Below are positions 25,595 to 34,455 of a DNA stretch of 62,819 nucleotides, piece after piece (positions within the stretch are counted from its first letter, which is position 1; every line of letters starts with the position of its first letter). Made by a program: the position numbers and the translations under genes. This DNA is from a virus: IMG/VR virus record IMGVR_UViG_3300042691_036907, positions 1 to 62,819 of that record, one strand, 5' to 3'. The notes beneath the pieces were generated by a model, which had not been told where the DNA came from, did not search any database, and saw only the letters and a program-made list of their open reading frames with translations.

Positions 25595-26332
25595 CTATAT
25601 TAATCGTTTGTTTATAAAATATGTAAAATCCCAATCATACGCTGGTACTAAAAGTCTATCTGGGTTTGATGTATCATTAATTAGGTATAGATTTTTATGG
25701 GGTATATCATATTTTATCATATCTATAAAGCATTGTGCGGAGCTTTGTATTGCAAATACATTTTTGGCTTTTAAAATAATTGGATACCAATCCAATAAAG
25801 TATAACCATTTATATTATCAATGTGTATGTTCTTATGGTTTTTAAACTCATCTGGTATGATACCAATTCTACCATTTTCACCAATTAAATGTGTTATATT
25901 ATAATCACTGTTTATATCTAAATTTAATAAGTTAATTAATTGATTTTCTTTTTCTAAATCCCTATTCCATTTAAATTTAAATTTGTCATCATATTTTAAC
26001 CCAAATTTTAATTTGTCTTCAACAACATAGTATTTCAATTCCTCTATAAATAATTTACCACCTTTAGTTGTGCATAAATAATCATATTCTGGTGATGTTT
26101 GACAATTCACAAAAATGTAATCATTTTGTTTTGAAAATTCAAAGCTTTTTGAACTATCTAATAATCCTATTTCAAATGATTTTAAACCATCCACATATTT
26201 AACCAATTCTTTAGTATTATTACAATGTGGTAAACAAACTTCATAGTTTAAGTCTATTAATTTTTTAGCAATCGGTAACATGTTAATGTAGTCACCATAT
26301 TTTCCTGGTTGGTGTATTAATACCCTTTTCAT
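25595..26332 (-). CDS. GT9-like glycosyltransferase (heptosyltransferase fold)
   Basis: 245 residues. The start MKRVLIHQPGKYGDYINMLP has the glycine-rich K-x-GD-I-x-LP entry motif of heptosyltransferase-type (GT9) GT-B enzymes, and the C-terminal FAIQSSAQCFIDMIKYDIPH resembles their donor-site strand with the conserved S-x-x-x-H/C-x-A region. It is about 100 residues shorter than normal GT9 enzymes, so the N-terminal domain is reduced. It likely transfers a sugar to the growing glycan. It overlaps the upstream methyltransferase gene by 4 bases. Confidence 0.7.
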   Translation of the reverse strand: MKRVLIHQPGKYGDYINMLPIAKKLIDLNYEVCLPHCNNTKELVKYVDGLKSFEIGLLDSSKSFEFSKQNDYIFVNCQTSPEYDYLCTTKGGKLFIEELKYYVVEDKLKFGLKYDDKFKFKWNRDLEKENQLINLLNLDINSDYNITHLIGENGRIGIIPDEFKNHKNIHIDNINGYTLLDWYPIILKAKNVFAIQSSAQCFIDMIKYDIPHKNLYLINDTSNPDRLLVPAYDWDFTYFINKRLI

Positions 26333-26820
26333 TTTTCAACCATAACCATGAAACTATTATACAAATCAACATTTGAGACAAAAACTTTACTATAACCTTT
26401 ATCTTTAAAATAGTCATTAATAAATTCTGGTTTAAAAATATTAACATGTTTTCTGTTATTCCACGGTCTCCAATAGCCCTGTGAATAATCTGGTAAATAT
26501 AAAAATATTACACCACCTTTTTTTAATTTAGTATCCCAATAATCTAAAGTTGCAACCCAGTCTGGTATATGTTCTAAACAATGTGAACTAAATATATAAT
26601 CAACCAAACCTTCTGGTAGGTTATTTGCTTCATAATCATCATCAAATGATAAATCTATCGGTGTAGAGCCAGGCAATGCCCACTCTTTGCGCATACAACC
26701 AATGTCATATCCAACACCTTTACAAACTTCCATAGCAAATGGTAAACAGAATCTGGATGCAAACCCGTTAGTTTGAAACTTTGGGTAATCAACCCCTCTA
26801 TAGTTAACAGTATCAATCAT
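26329..26820 (-). CDS. SAM-dependent methyltransferase (class I)
   Basis: 163 residues. GVGYDIGCMRKEW gives motif I, followed by the acidic DLSFDDDYE and the typical VDYIFSSHCLEHIPDW of the Methyltransf_11 group, then KLKKGGVIFLYLPDY. It is small, with no extra domain. Enzymes like this in glycan clusters cap or decorate sugars or act in chain-length control. The start ATG is preceded by AAAATATG. It is followed with a 4-base overlap by the GT9-like gene. Confidence 0.83.
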   Translation of the reverse strand: MIDTVNYRGVDYPKFQTNGFASRFCLPFAMEVCKGVGYDIGCMRKEWALPGSTPIDLSFDDDYEANNLPEGLVDYIFSSHCLEHIPDWVATLDYWDTKLKKGGVIFLYLPDYSQGYWRPWNNRKHVNIFKPEFINDYFKDKGYSKVFVSNVDLYNSFMVMVEK

Positions 26821-26832
26821 ATTTTAAAGTAT

Positions 26833-27582
26833 TTAAATTTTATTTATTCTGGTAAAAATTTGACACCCATTTAAAGTTTCTTTATTTATAGTTTGTTCAC
26901 CACTTAATTTAGTTAATTCTCCTAAATCAACATCATAAACAACTAAAAAATTATAATCAACTTTATTTATTATTTTATCAACATAGATATCCCTAGTTTT
27001 TTTATCACATTCACACCAAGCATAATTACTAATTACCAATGTGTTTTTACCCACACTAAATTTATCATTATATGTGTAGGTTTTTGGGGTTATATCAAAT
27101 TCGTTTAAATACTTTTTTTGTAAATTTAAAGCTTCTGGTAAATCAAACAATGTTATTGCCTTAAAATTATATATAACATTTAACACTCTAACAAGTCCAC
27201 CATAACCAGCACCTATTTCAACTAAATTTACATTATTTATATCACCGAAAGTTTTTTGTATGTCTCCCGCAAATTTTATATATCTTAGTGTTGTTGGGTT
27301 TATTTCACCAAATTCATCATAATTAAATTTAATTGGGTTACCAATTAAATCATTTTTTTTAAATTCATCTAGATGTACTAAAAGATGTTTATAATTTTTA
27401 ATAATATAATCAGCATATATTTTACCATCATTATAGTTTAGATGTTCTAAAATTGGTGTATACCCAGATACACCATTTCTAAATGTTTTGAATTTATTAT
27501 CATCTGATAATATCTCTAAAATTGTATTTACGTAATTTGTGGCAATATTATTATTTGCCCTCCACCCTAGAAAATCACTCAT
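26833..27582 (-). CDS. Putative sugar O-methyltransferase
   Basis: 249 residues. The pattern NYKHLLVHLDEFKKNDLIGN with LRYIKFAGDI, NLVEIGAGYGGLVRVLNVIY (motif I) and ITLFDLPEALNLQKKYLNEF fits the family described as putative sugar O-methyltransferases in polysaccharide clusters. FLVVYDVDLGEL closes the fold. It acts in the cytoplasm, without a signal peptide. It is one of four methyltransferases in this window, so the final glycan is probably heavily methylated. Confidence 0.82.
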   Translation of the reverse strand: MSDFLGWRANNNIATNYVNTILEILSDDNKFKTFRNGVSGYTPILEHLNYNDGKIYADYIIKNYKHLLVHLDEFKKNDLIGNPIKFNYDEFGEINPTTLRYIKFAGDIQKTFGDINNVNLVEIGAGYGGLVRVLNVIYNFKAITLFDLPEALNLQKKYLNEFDITPKTYTYNDKFSVGKNTLVISNYAWCECDKKTRDIYVDKIINKVDYNFLVVYDVDLGELTKLSGEQTINKETLNGCQIFTRINKI

Positions 27583-27587
27583 ATTAT

Positions 27588-28283
27588 TTAAAATATACCC
27601 CTTTTATTTACATCAATATCATGTTTTATCAACATCGGCTCAAGTTCATTTTTATACTCACGATAATTCCATTTACCTTTAATTACTGCTGTTGCAACAT
27701 ATGGGTACAATTTAGTATCGTAATGAGCACCCCCAATTTTTCTTTCACCGTTATAATAATACAAACCTTTTAGGTTTAAGTAAATAATAACTTCTCGGTA
27801 TTTAGGTATTTCTAACCATTTTTCTTCCTTAACTTCACTCATTAATTTTATATAATCGGAAGTTTTCCATATGGTTGGTTGCATGGCAAATACTGTTGGG
27901 TTATCTGACTCTATTTCGAATAAATTATCGTATATTCTATTATTATTTAATATGCCAGATTTTATTAATCTAATAAATGAATATTCACTATTTTTTAAGT
28001 AATTAGAATATTCGTTTATTTTATTTAAATCCACCTTATCATATAAGATAAAATCCTCCTGTAAATAAATAAATTGGTCAACATTAAATTGATTTAAAGC
28101 ATTAATCCAAACCATATAGTACGGTTCATTATCATTATATATGTAATTTCCAACTATACCATAACTTGATGCATCAAAATCTGATATAACATAAAGTGGT
28201 AACCCACTTTTATTTTTTCTTTCTTCTATAAAAACATTGAACACATCAATGCAGTTTTTATTTGTATATACTACCTCAACCAT
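27588..28283 (-). CDS. Glycosyltransferase-like protein, 231 aa
   Basis: 231 residues. The motifs LPLYVISDF, YIYNDNEPYYMVWINALNQF and QFIYLQEDFILYDKVDLNKI have the spacing of GT-A-type enzymes, with QED in the place of DxD. The C-terminal AMQPTIWKTSDYIKLM suits an acceptor loop. It is not a well-known family to me, so the function is inferred from fold-like features and from the neighbours, which are all glycan enzymes. It lies 5 bases from the downstream methyltransferase gene. Confidence 0.65.
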   Translation of the reverse strand: MVEVVYTNKNCIDVFNVFIEERKNKSGLPLYVISDFDASSYGIVGNYIYNDNEPYYMVWINALNQFNVDQFIYLQEDFILYDKVDLNKINEYSNYLKNSEYSFIRLIKSGILNNNRIYDNLFEIESDNPTVFAMQPTIWKTSDYIKLMSEVKEEKWLEIPKYREVIIYLNLKGLYYYNGERKIGGAHYDTKLYPYVATAVIKGKWNYREYKNELEPMLIKHDIDVNKRGIF

Positions 28284-28284
28284 A

Positions 28285-29013
28285 TTACCAAGTACATATT
28301 TTATTTATTGTTGGTGCCCCAATTAAATAACCTCTATTATTACCAACTAACCAAGTATTTAATGTTGACCCGATATCCATATAGGTGTTATTTTTATTTT
28401 TTTCCCACATCCTATATGCTAACATATTACCAAGTGGTCCAGCACAAAACAAAAACAATTTATTATCATATTCTTTATTTGGTAATGAATCTAGTAAATT
28501 GAAGTTATCTCGCCAAGCTGTACCTGTAACTTTTATATGTTCTTCAACTTCAAATGGTAAATTATTTATATTTGCATTTTCATTTGCAACCATAATAATA
28601 TCATGGTTTTTGAATTCTGGTATAAAATTTTCTTTGAAGAAATTATAATTACCATTGACAAATATATTTGCCCAAGTTAGATTATTACCGTTTACAGAAA
28701 CATTATATCGCATCCATTTTGCATCATCATTACCAACACAACATGGACAAGATATGCCAATGTAATATCCTGGTTCATTATACTTATATGATTTAATTAA
28801 TTCATCCCTATGTTTTTGGTGGATATTTGGGTCGTATGTCCAATTATCACAATTAGTTATTTTTTTATCAATTAAAATCGCATATTCACCGTCAGCATAC
28901 TTTGAAAAGGAAAACTTTTCTTTGTTTTTTAAAGCGTTAAATAATATCTTTATATCCTCTTTAAAATTTTTATTTTCTACACCAAATTCCATAATTATTT
29001 TATTGTCTTCCAA
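28285..29013 (-). CDS. GT-D-type glycosyltransferase (DUF1792-like)
   Basis: 242 residues. KFSFSKYADGEYAILI near residue 33 matches the 'FSRYGDGE' motif, whose D-x-E binds the donor in GT-D-fold enzymes. YYIGISCPCC, DIIMVANENANINN and the closing YMDIGSTLNTWLVGNN match the rest of that fold. These enzymes extend O-linked glycans on bacterial adhesins and polysaccharides. The gene overlaps the upstream family-2 glycosyltransferase by 19 bases. The start ATG at 29013 is supported by the overlap and by the preceding AAAACAAT-rich leader. Confidence 0.75.
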   Translation of the reverse strand: MEDNKIIMEFGVENKNFKEDIKILFNALKNKEKFSFSKYADGEYAILIDKKITNCDNWTYDPNIHQKHRDELIKSYKYNEPGYYIGISCPCCVGNDDAKWMRYNVSVNGNNLTWANIFVNGNYNFFKENFIPEFKNHDIIMVANENANINNLPFEVEEHIKVTGTAWRDNFNLLDSLPNKEYDNKLFLFCAGPLGNMLAYRMWEKNKNNTYMDIGSTLNTWLVGNNRGYLIGAPTINKICTW

Positions 29014-29738
29014 CCCCGTTTTTTTAATTCAACCACAATGTCATTTCGGATATTCAAATGATTTTTAACAACTAATGAATGTGCATTAGAATCCATACCC
29101 CAGTCTACATTATTAGTCATAGCTTTTTCTCTTTGGTTACTCCAAAGTTGTTTATCGTTTTCTGGGTGTGGTGGAACATAGGTTGGTATCCCATTTTTTT
29201 GTGCCATATATGAAAAAAACATATCCTCACCATTTTCCCATGATGGCGGTTCTTCAATCCACATAAATTTAGCATATTTTTGTTTAAAAAACCAAGCATG
29301 ACCAACTAAGTCAACATATGCGATATCATTAATGTGATACCCATTCCAACCAACTTTTGAATTTGGTATATATGTTTTGCCATTAGTAATAACCCCACTA
29401 CCACCTAATATACCATCTATTTTTTTTATGTTTTCTAAACAATTTTCAAACCATCTAGGTCCTGGAATAATATCATCATCAAATATTGCAATATATTCAG
29501 TTTGACACAATAATGGTATTGTAAATCTACCCCAAAATTTAGTATTGTGATTACAATTATATACCTTTATCTTGTCATCATTTGGTTTTGGTTGGTCAAA
29601 ATCTTCACCAGCTGAATTATACCAAATGTGTATATTTTCACTAGGTATACTTATTGTTTGGTTTTGAATCGCTTCAATTTGTTTTTCAAGAGTATAACCT
29701 CTCTTGTAAACATTTAATATAACACTAATGTTACTCAT
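28995..29738 (-). CDS. Family-2-like glycosyltransferase
   Basis: 247 residues. ISVILNVYKRGYTLEKQIEA (N-terminal strand of the GT-A fold), then TEYIAIFDDDIIPGPRWFEN with the FDDD donor site and ENGEDMFFSYMAQKNG as the ED base motif. This is a complete family-2 domain with nothing added. It probably adds one residue to the glycan. It follows 2 bases after the two-domain glycosyltransferase gene and overlaps the next by 19 bases. Confidence 0.85.
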   Translation of the reverse strand: MSNISVILNVYKRGYTLEKQIEAIQNQTISIPSENIHIWYNSAGEDFDQPKPNDDKIKVYNCNHNTKFWGRFTIPLLCQTEYIAIFDDDIIPGPRWFENCLENIKKIDGILGGSGVITNGKTYIPNSKVGWNGYHINDIAYVDLVGHAWFFKQKYAKFMWIEEPPSWENGEDMFFSYMAQKNGIPTYVPPHPENDKQLWSNQREKAMTNNVDWGMDSNAHSLVVKNHLNIRNDIVVELKKRGWKTIK

Positions 29739-29740
29739 AA

Positions 29741-31390
29741 TTACTTATTATAACTTTCAATATAAACACTTTTGATTTTATCAATGATATTATCAAAATC
29801 AAAAATACTTAAATCTTCTGGAACCTCATGATGTGACACTCCAGTTATTTCACCAGTTTTATCAACATCATAAATTATTGCTGGTTTACCACATAAAAAC
29901 CCTTCAATTGTTGTTCTACCCAACATAATACCAGCGGTAACATCGCACTTGTAATAAAACTCCTCTATCTTATCAGTTGGTTCAAAATATTTAACATGTG
30001 GTTCATTATTACCTAGATTTGAAGCATACCCCATAGTGTCTTTACCAACTAACCACAATTCTTTATTTTCAGTTCTACACTTTTCAACCAAATCCATAAT
30101 TGGTTTTTCTCTAAGGTAATCCATTGTGCCAACAAATAACACAACTGGTTTATCGGTACCACTTGGTAAAGAATTAGGTTTAAATCTAGATTTGTCAAAT
30201 GGGTTATATACAACTTCAACCATGTCTTCTGATATTCCAAAATTATTAACAACATAATCCTTAATACTAGGTCTAATTGCTATATATTTTTTAATTTTAT
30301 CATCAACAATTGGATTCTCCAAATCAATAACTTCAGACCTAACAATATTAACAAAATTAGATTCTGGATATAATTGTAATAATCTTTCTGTTATTGGTTT
30401 ATGGTTAGCATGAATAATATCAAATGTTTGTTGATTTACCCTATATAACATATTTGGTTGTGATGGTTGTGGTCCATTTTGTGCATTTATTAACCATTTG
30501 CCATCACCCAATTTATAATGTGGTGGTTCATTTAAACTATACGTTTTAATACCATGTTTATTACATATCTTTTTAAATTCATCACCAATATTTAATGAAA
30601 CAACTGAAACATCACAATTTCTACTTGCTAAGCCTTTAGCGGTTTCTAATGTTGATATTTCAGAGCCAGTTAAACCTTCAAAATTTAAACAACCCATTAA
30701 TATCCTTAATCTTCTATTTTGGAAAGTTTCATTTAATCTAACTGGTAATTCATCTTTGAATTTATCAGCAAATTGTACCCTATTAGATTCCCATTGTTCA
30801 TTGGTCATACCTATTGACATGTGATTTATTCTAATTTCAGTGGTTACACCTACTTTAACACCTTCTAAATGATTCCTAAAAGAAAAATCAACATCATAGA
30901 AATGGAAACCTTCTACAGCTTCATCAAAGTTTTGTTTAATTCTATTTTTATTAACAGCAAAAAATACACCATCAACAATAATAGTTTCTTCTAATCGTTT
31001 ATCTTGGTCTGGACTATATTCAGATAGCCACGTCTTACCTTCGTGAGTATGTGCAACTTTACCATACATACTTTTTCTTTCATCCCACCATCTACCTGTA
31101 TTTGATAGGTACTTCGTTCCAGCGACACCTATAATCCCATATTCTGGATTATTCTCAAACATTCTAACAATTCTATTTGCTATCTGCTTTGTTTCAACAA
31201 TAATATCGTCATGAGCAAACACAACGATATCATTTTTAGTTTCAGCTAATGCTTTATTATAGAATTTAGTTAAACTCTCACCCTTATTGATATATTCAAT
31301 TATCTCAACCTTAGGGTTACCACACGCTTTTAATAAGTGGTCAGTGTGTTTTTTATTTTCTTCTCTAGTACAATATACAATACTTATCAT
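29741..31390 (-). CDS. Two-domain glycosyltransferase (GT-A plus GT-B)
   Basis: 549 residues. Residues 1-225 form a GT-A domain (MISIVYCTREENKKHTDHLL; NDIVVFAHDDIIVETK with HDD; EGFHFYDVDFSFRNHLEG). Residues 230-540 form a GT4-like GT-B domain (LRILMGCLNFEGLTGSEIST; PVVLFVGTMDYLREKPIMDL; GRTTIEGFLCGKPAIIYDVD, with the E-x7-E region). Such fusions carry out two sequential transfers. It is the first glycan gene after the IMPDH-like gene, 3 bases away, and probably defines the 5' end of the glycan block. Confidence 0.86.
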   Translation of the reverse strand: MISIVYCTREENKKHTDHLLKACGNPKVEIIEYINKGESLTKFYNKALAETKNDIVVFAHDDIIVETKQIANRIVRMFENNPEYGIIGVAGTKYLSNTGRWWDERKSMYGKVAHTHEGKTWLSEYSPDQDKRLEETIIVDGVFFAVNKNRIKQNFDEAVEGFHFYDVDFSFRNHLEGVKVGVTTEIRINHMSIGMTNEQWESNRVQFADKFKDELPVRLNETFQNRRLRILMGCLNFEGLTGSEISTLETAKGLASRNCDVSVVSLNIGDEFKKICNKHGIKTYSLNEPPHYKLGDGKWLINAQNGPQPSQPNMLYRVNQQTFDIIHANHKPITERLLQLYPESNFVNIVRSEVIDLENPIVDDKIKKYIAIRPSIKDYVVNNFGISEDMVEVVYNPFDKSRFKPNSLPSGTDKPVVLFVGTMDYLREKPIMDLVEKCRTENKELWLVGKDTMGYASNLGNNEPHVKYFEPTDKIEEFYYKCDVTAGIMLGRTTIEGFLCGKPAIIYDVDKTGEITGVSHHEVPEDLSIFDFDNIIDKIKSVYIESYNK

Positions 31391-31393
31391 ATT

Positions 31394-32449
31394 TTATTTT
31401 TTAAATCTATGGTATGCGTTATTTGTTATGTTTATAAACTCTGAATTTTCAGCAAATTCTTTTAAAGTTTTAGCATCAACATAACTCATAGCTGAACGTA
31501 AGTAAGATTCAAAATTATCAACCCATTGTTCAAGGGTGTATTCAACTTCTCTGTATCTAACAACACCCTCAGATGTTTTTAACTCTTCATTACCCCATTT
31601 CTTTTGAACTTCTTTAGTTGACATACCTCGAAATTCTTTGATTATTTTTGATTCACCCAAATCAGCCTTTTTAAAATGTCCAACAGCTTCATAATTACTT
31701 ATTTCTATTGGTCTACCAGTACCCTTTATATAACTTTTACCACAAGACTCAACACATTTGTTTAAAATACTACCAAGCATAACATAATCAGCCCCCAAAG
31801 CCAAAGCTTTAATAATATCTGAATAATCCTTCATTCCACCATCCGCAACAATTTTTGCTGGTGTTTCAAGTGATAATGATAAATAATAACATTCTCTAAT
31901 TAGAGATGCCATTGGGTAACCAATTCCAAGTTGTTGTGTGGTTAAACACCCATTACCATTGCCAATACCAACACGAATATAATCAGCACCAGCGTTTGAT
32001 AGTACTTTATATGTAAAAGGATTTGCAATATTACCAACCATCAACACCATATTAGAACCATATCGTTCTTTTGCAACTCTAGTAACTTCAGCTAATTCTG
32101 AAATATGACCATTTGCTGTATCAATTAATACATATTCTGGTGAATCGAATGTTTGGAACTCATCTATATAATATTCAATAAAATGTTTTAAAGAATAAGA
32201 CATAAACATATTATCTCTTTTTCTATTTTCACCCCTAGGTAGGCAAATATTGATTTTATAGTCATTAAATAACTCAGCGTTTAATTCATCAACCACAGTA
32301 TCCATAGGAGCAGTAAATAATGGTAGTAACCCGTTATTATCAAATGGACTAACTTCTTTCCTACTACTAATGTATGTTGTTATCGCTGGTGTTATTAATA
32401 TATCATTAAAATCAACTTTAACATCTTTATCCCCAATAAACTGACTCAT
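31394..32449 (-). CDS. IMP dehydrogenase/GMP reductase-like enzyme
   Basis: 351 residues from the ATG at 32449; the frame extends upstream to a TTG at 32473, but that falls inside the promoter. VDFNDILITP, LPLFTAPMDTVV, VLIDTANGHISELAEV, VLMVGNIANPFTY, GADYIRVGIGNGNGCLTTQQ, KIVADGGMKDYSDIIKALAL with GADYVMLGS form the (beta/alpha)8 barrel of the IMPDH/GMPR family. The catalytic loop is unusual: GNGNGCLTTQQ instead of G-x-GS-x-C-T-T-R. The CBS domains of IMPDH are absent, which favours a GMP reductase-like form, though the substrate cannot be decided. It would shift the purine nucleotide balance during infection. It has a clear host-type promoter. Confidence 0.85.
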   Translation of the reverse strand: MSQFIGDKDVKVDFNDILITPAITTYISSRKEVSPFDNNGLLPLFTAPMDTVVDELNAELFNDYKINICLPRGENRKRDNMFMSYSLKHFIEYYIDEFQTFDSPEYVLIDTANGHISELAEVTRVAKERYGSNMVLMVGNIANPFTYKVLSNAGADYIRVGIGNGNGCLTTQQLGIGYPMASLIRECYYLSLSLETPAKIVADGGMKDYSDIIKALALGADYVMLGSILNKCVESCGKSYIKGTGRPIEISNYEAVGHFKKADLGESKIIKEFRGMSTKEVQKKWGNEELKTSEGVVRYREVEYTLEQWVDNFESYLRSAMSYVDAKTLKEFAENSEFINITNNAYHRFKK

Positions 32450-32470
32450 ATCTTTTTTTATTTTATACCA

Positions 32471-32501
32471 CAAATATACTATTTTTTTATATTAATATCA
32501 A
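32471..32501 (-). promoter_or_regulatory. Bacteroidota-type promoter (TTG-N20-TATATTTG)
   Basis: On the minus strand TTG (32501-32499), 20 bases, then TATATTTG (32478-32471). It has the same spacing as the promoter at 1633 and lies 21 bases before the ATG of the IMPDH/GMPR-like gene. It probably starts the long minus-strand transcript with host polymerase. Confidence 0.78.
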
Positions 32502-32556
32502 CACTTTTAATAAAAGTTTAATATTTATTAATAAAGTCAGTTCTTAGTCATTAAAT

Positions 32557-33258
32557 ATGGTAATATATAAAACAACGAATTTAGTAAATGGTAAAATTTA
32601 CATAGGTCAAGATAGTAAAAATAACCCAAACTATTATGGTTCTGGTAAAATCCTTAAAAAAGCCATAAAAAAATATGGTAAAGATAATTTTATAAAAGAA
32701 ATTATTTTAGAATGTAAAACACAGGAAGAATTAGATATCATGGAAAAATTATGGATATCTAAATTAAACTCAACAAATAAAAATATAGGTTATAATGTTT
32801 CATTTGGGGGTCAATCTGGTAATATGTCTGGTTTGAAGCATTCTGACATTACTAAATTAAAATATTCGGAAAATAGAAAGGGTAAATTATCAGGAGATAA
32901 AAATCCTATGTATGGTAAAAAACATTCTGAAGAATCACGAAAAAAAATGAGTAGACCTAATAATGGTGATAATAATGGTATGTTCGGTAAAACTCATTCT
33001 GAAGAATCACGAAAAAAAATAAGTGAAAAATTATCAGGTGATAAAAATCCTATGTATGGTAAAAAACATTCTGAAGAATCACGAAAAAAAATGAGTGAGA
33101 ATGCTAAGAAAAGAAATAATTCACCAACCAGTAAAAAAGTAAAGGTTGGTGAATTATTATTCAATAGTGCATCTGAGGCCGCTAAACATTTTAATATTAG
33201 TAATAGTTTAGCATCTTATAGGTGTAGAAATAATTTTAAAGATTGGTCATGGTATTAA
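32557..33258 (+). CDS. GIY-YIG homing endonuclease with NUMOD repeats
   Basis: 233 residues. The catalytic GIY-YIG domain covers the first ~95 residues (VIYKTTN, then GKIYIGQDS; YYGSGKILKKAIKKYG; EKLWISKLN). Three NUMOD3 DNA-binding repeats follow (NPMYGKKHSEESRKKMS at two places, and a GMFGKTHSEESRKKIS copy). A NUMOD1-type helix-turn-helix ends the protein (FNSASEAAKHFNISNSLASY). It is a free-standing, segment-like homing enzyme inserted on the opposite strand between the IMPDH/GMPR-like and dUTPase genes. It ends 4 bases from the stop of the dUTPase gene. The near-identical NUMOD repeats point to recent internal duplication. Confidence 0.93.
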   Translation: MVIYKTTNLVNGKIYIGQDSKNNPNYYGSGKILKKAIKKYGKDNFIKEIILECKTQEELDIMEKLWISKLNSTNKNIGYNVSFGGQSGNMSGLKHSDITKLKYSENRKGKLSGDKNPMYGKKHSEESRKKMSRPNNGDNNGMFGKTHSEESRKKISEKLSGDKNPMYGKKHSEESRKKMSENAKKRNNSPTSKKVKVGELLFNSASEAAKHFNISNSLASYRCRNNFKDWSWY

Positions 33259-33262
33259 AATT

Positions 33263-33877
33263 TTATTTAACACCTGATGAACCATAACCACTAGTACCTC
33301 TAATCGTATTATTATTAATCACATCAACTTTATTTAAATTTATAGTATTTAAATTAAAAATAGAATTTAATACTCCTTGAGCTATTCTGTCACCATTATT
33401 AATAGTAAACTCATTTTCGCCATAATTTATTAAAATAACACCTATTTCACCTCTATAATCACTGTCGATAGTACCAACTCCATTTAAAACGGCAATTCCA
33501 TGTTTTAAAGATAGTCCACTTCTTGAGCGAATTTGTAATTCTAATGATTCTGGCAATTCAAAAAATAAACCAGTAGGTATTAATCGTCTTTCACCAATTT
33601 TTAAAACTACTGGTTCTGTTAAGTTAGCTCTTAAATCAAAACCAGCTGAACCAGATGTTGCATATTCTGGATTTGGGTTATTTGATTTATTAACATAATT
33701 AATATCAAATTTGAACGAATCTAAAATGCTAGTATCAGCAATCATATCACCTTGTGTAATACCATGTGAATTAGAATATTCACCCATAAATTCTTCATAA
33801 CTATATGGGTCATCTGGGTTTATTGCTTTGGATAATTTATCCATTAAATCACCCATTAGGTTTTCATCATTTTTCAT
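33263..33877 (-). CDS. dut: dUTPase with N-terminal extension
   Basis: 204 residues. All five trimeric dUTPase motifs are present: [10 protein letters not shown] (75-84), [12 protein letters not shown] (117-128), [16 protein letters not shown] (132-147), [10 protein letters not shown] (160-169) and [10 protein letters not shown] (193-202). It hydrolyses dUTP to dUMP and PPi, keeping uracil out of phage DNA and supplying dTMP synthesis. The ~55-residue N-terminal extension ([20 protein letters not shown] onwards) is not part of the usual fold and may mediate partner binding. It overlaps the HD-like gene by 11 bases. Confidence 0.95.
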   Translation of the reverse strand: MKNDENLMGDLMDKLSKAINPDDPYSYEEFMGEYSNSHGITQGDMIADTSILDSFKFDINYVNKSNNPNPEYATSGSAGFDLRANLTEPVVLKIGERRLIPTGLFFELPESLELQIRSRSGLSLKHGIAVLNGVGTIDSDYRGEIGVILINYGENEFTINNGDRIAQGVLNSIFNLNTINLNKVDVINNNTIRGTSGYGSSGVK

Positions 33878-34424
33878 CTATAACTGCTAATTGGTTTGCT
33901 ACTCTTAATATTGCTGCTAATTTTTCACCATTAGTTTTCATTGGTCTACCAGAAAAGTCTTCATTGTAGTTATACATTGCAAAAACCTCATCCTCACTTA
34001 ATGATACACCAGATGATAGTGCATAATAAACTGAACGTTCAGTAACAGTCATGCTTAATAAATCTTCATTGAATTTGAACATTTCACCTTTGTTATCCTT
34101 ATGCCATTGTGATGTTTGCTCCACGAACATTTTTGATTTACCAATTTGGTGTAGGAAACAAAGTTTAATTAATGATGTTGCATTAACCTGTTTATCTTCT
34201 GGTAGCATTTCATTTATTGAAACCGCATATTTTGTGGTATTCAATATATGTAATACCAAACCACCCTCAAACGCATTATATAAATTAGTTGTACTACATG
34301 CTGGGGCACCTATGAATTCTGGGCCAAGCAGATTGATTAAATCATCAGTTAAGAATCCGTGTTTAACGCCAGTTTCATTGAACTTCTTGGCATTTTTTAG
34401 TATTTTTTCTTTAGATAAAGACAT
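33867..34424 (-). CDS. HD-domain-like protein with HQ in place of HD
   Basis: 185 residues. [20 protein letters not shown] gives the first metal-ligand helix (H59) and [20 protein letters not shown] the second (H92), with the hallmark HD written HQ. The rest ([20 protein letters not shown]) is the closing helical part. HD proteins are metal-dependent phosphohydrolases, often acting on nucleotides, and the gene is co-transcribed and overlapped with dUTPase, so a nucleotide role would fit. The Asp-to-Gln change may alter or abolish metal chemistry. The promoter TTTG-N21-TATATTTG lies just upstream. Confidence 0.7.
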   Translation of the reverse strand: MSLSKEKILKNAKKFNETGVKHGFLTDDLINLLGPEFIGAPACSTTNLYNAFEGGLVLHILNTTKYAVSINEMLPEDKQVNATSLIKLCFLHQIGKSKMFVEQTSQWHKDNKGEMFKFNEDLLSMTVTERSVYYALSSGVSLSEDEVFAMYNYNEDFSGRPMKTNGEKLAAILRVANQLAVIDEK

Positions 34425-34455
34425 AAAAAAAACATTTAATATACTTGTTATACCG

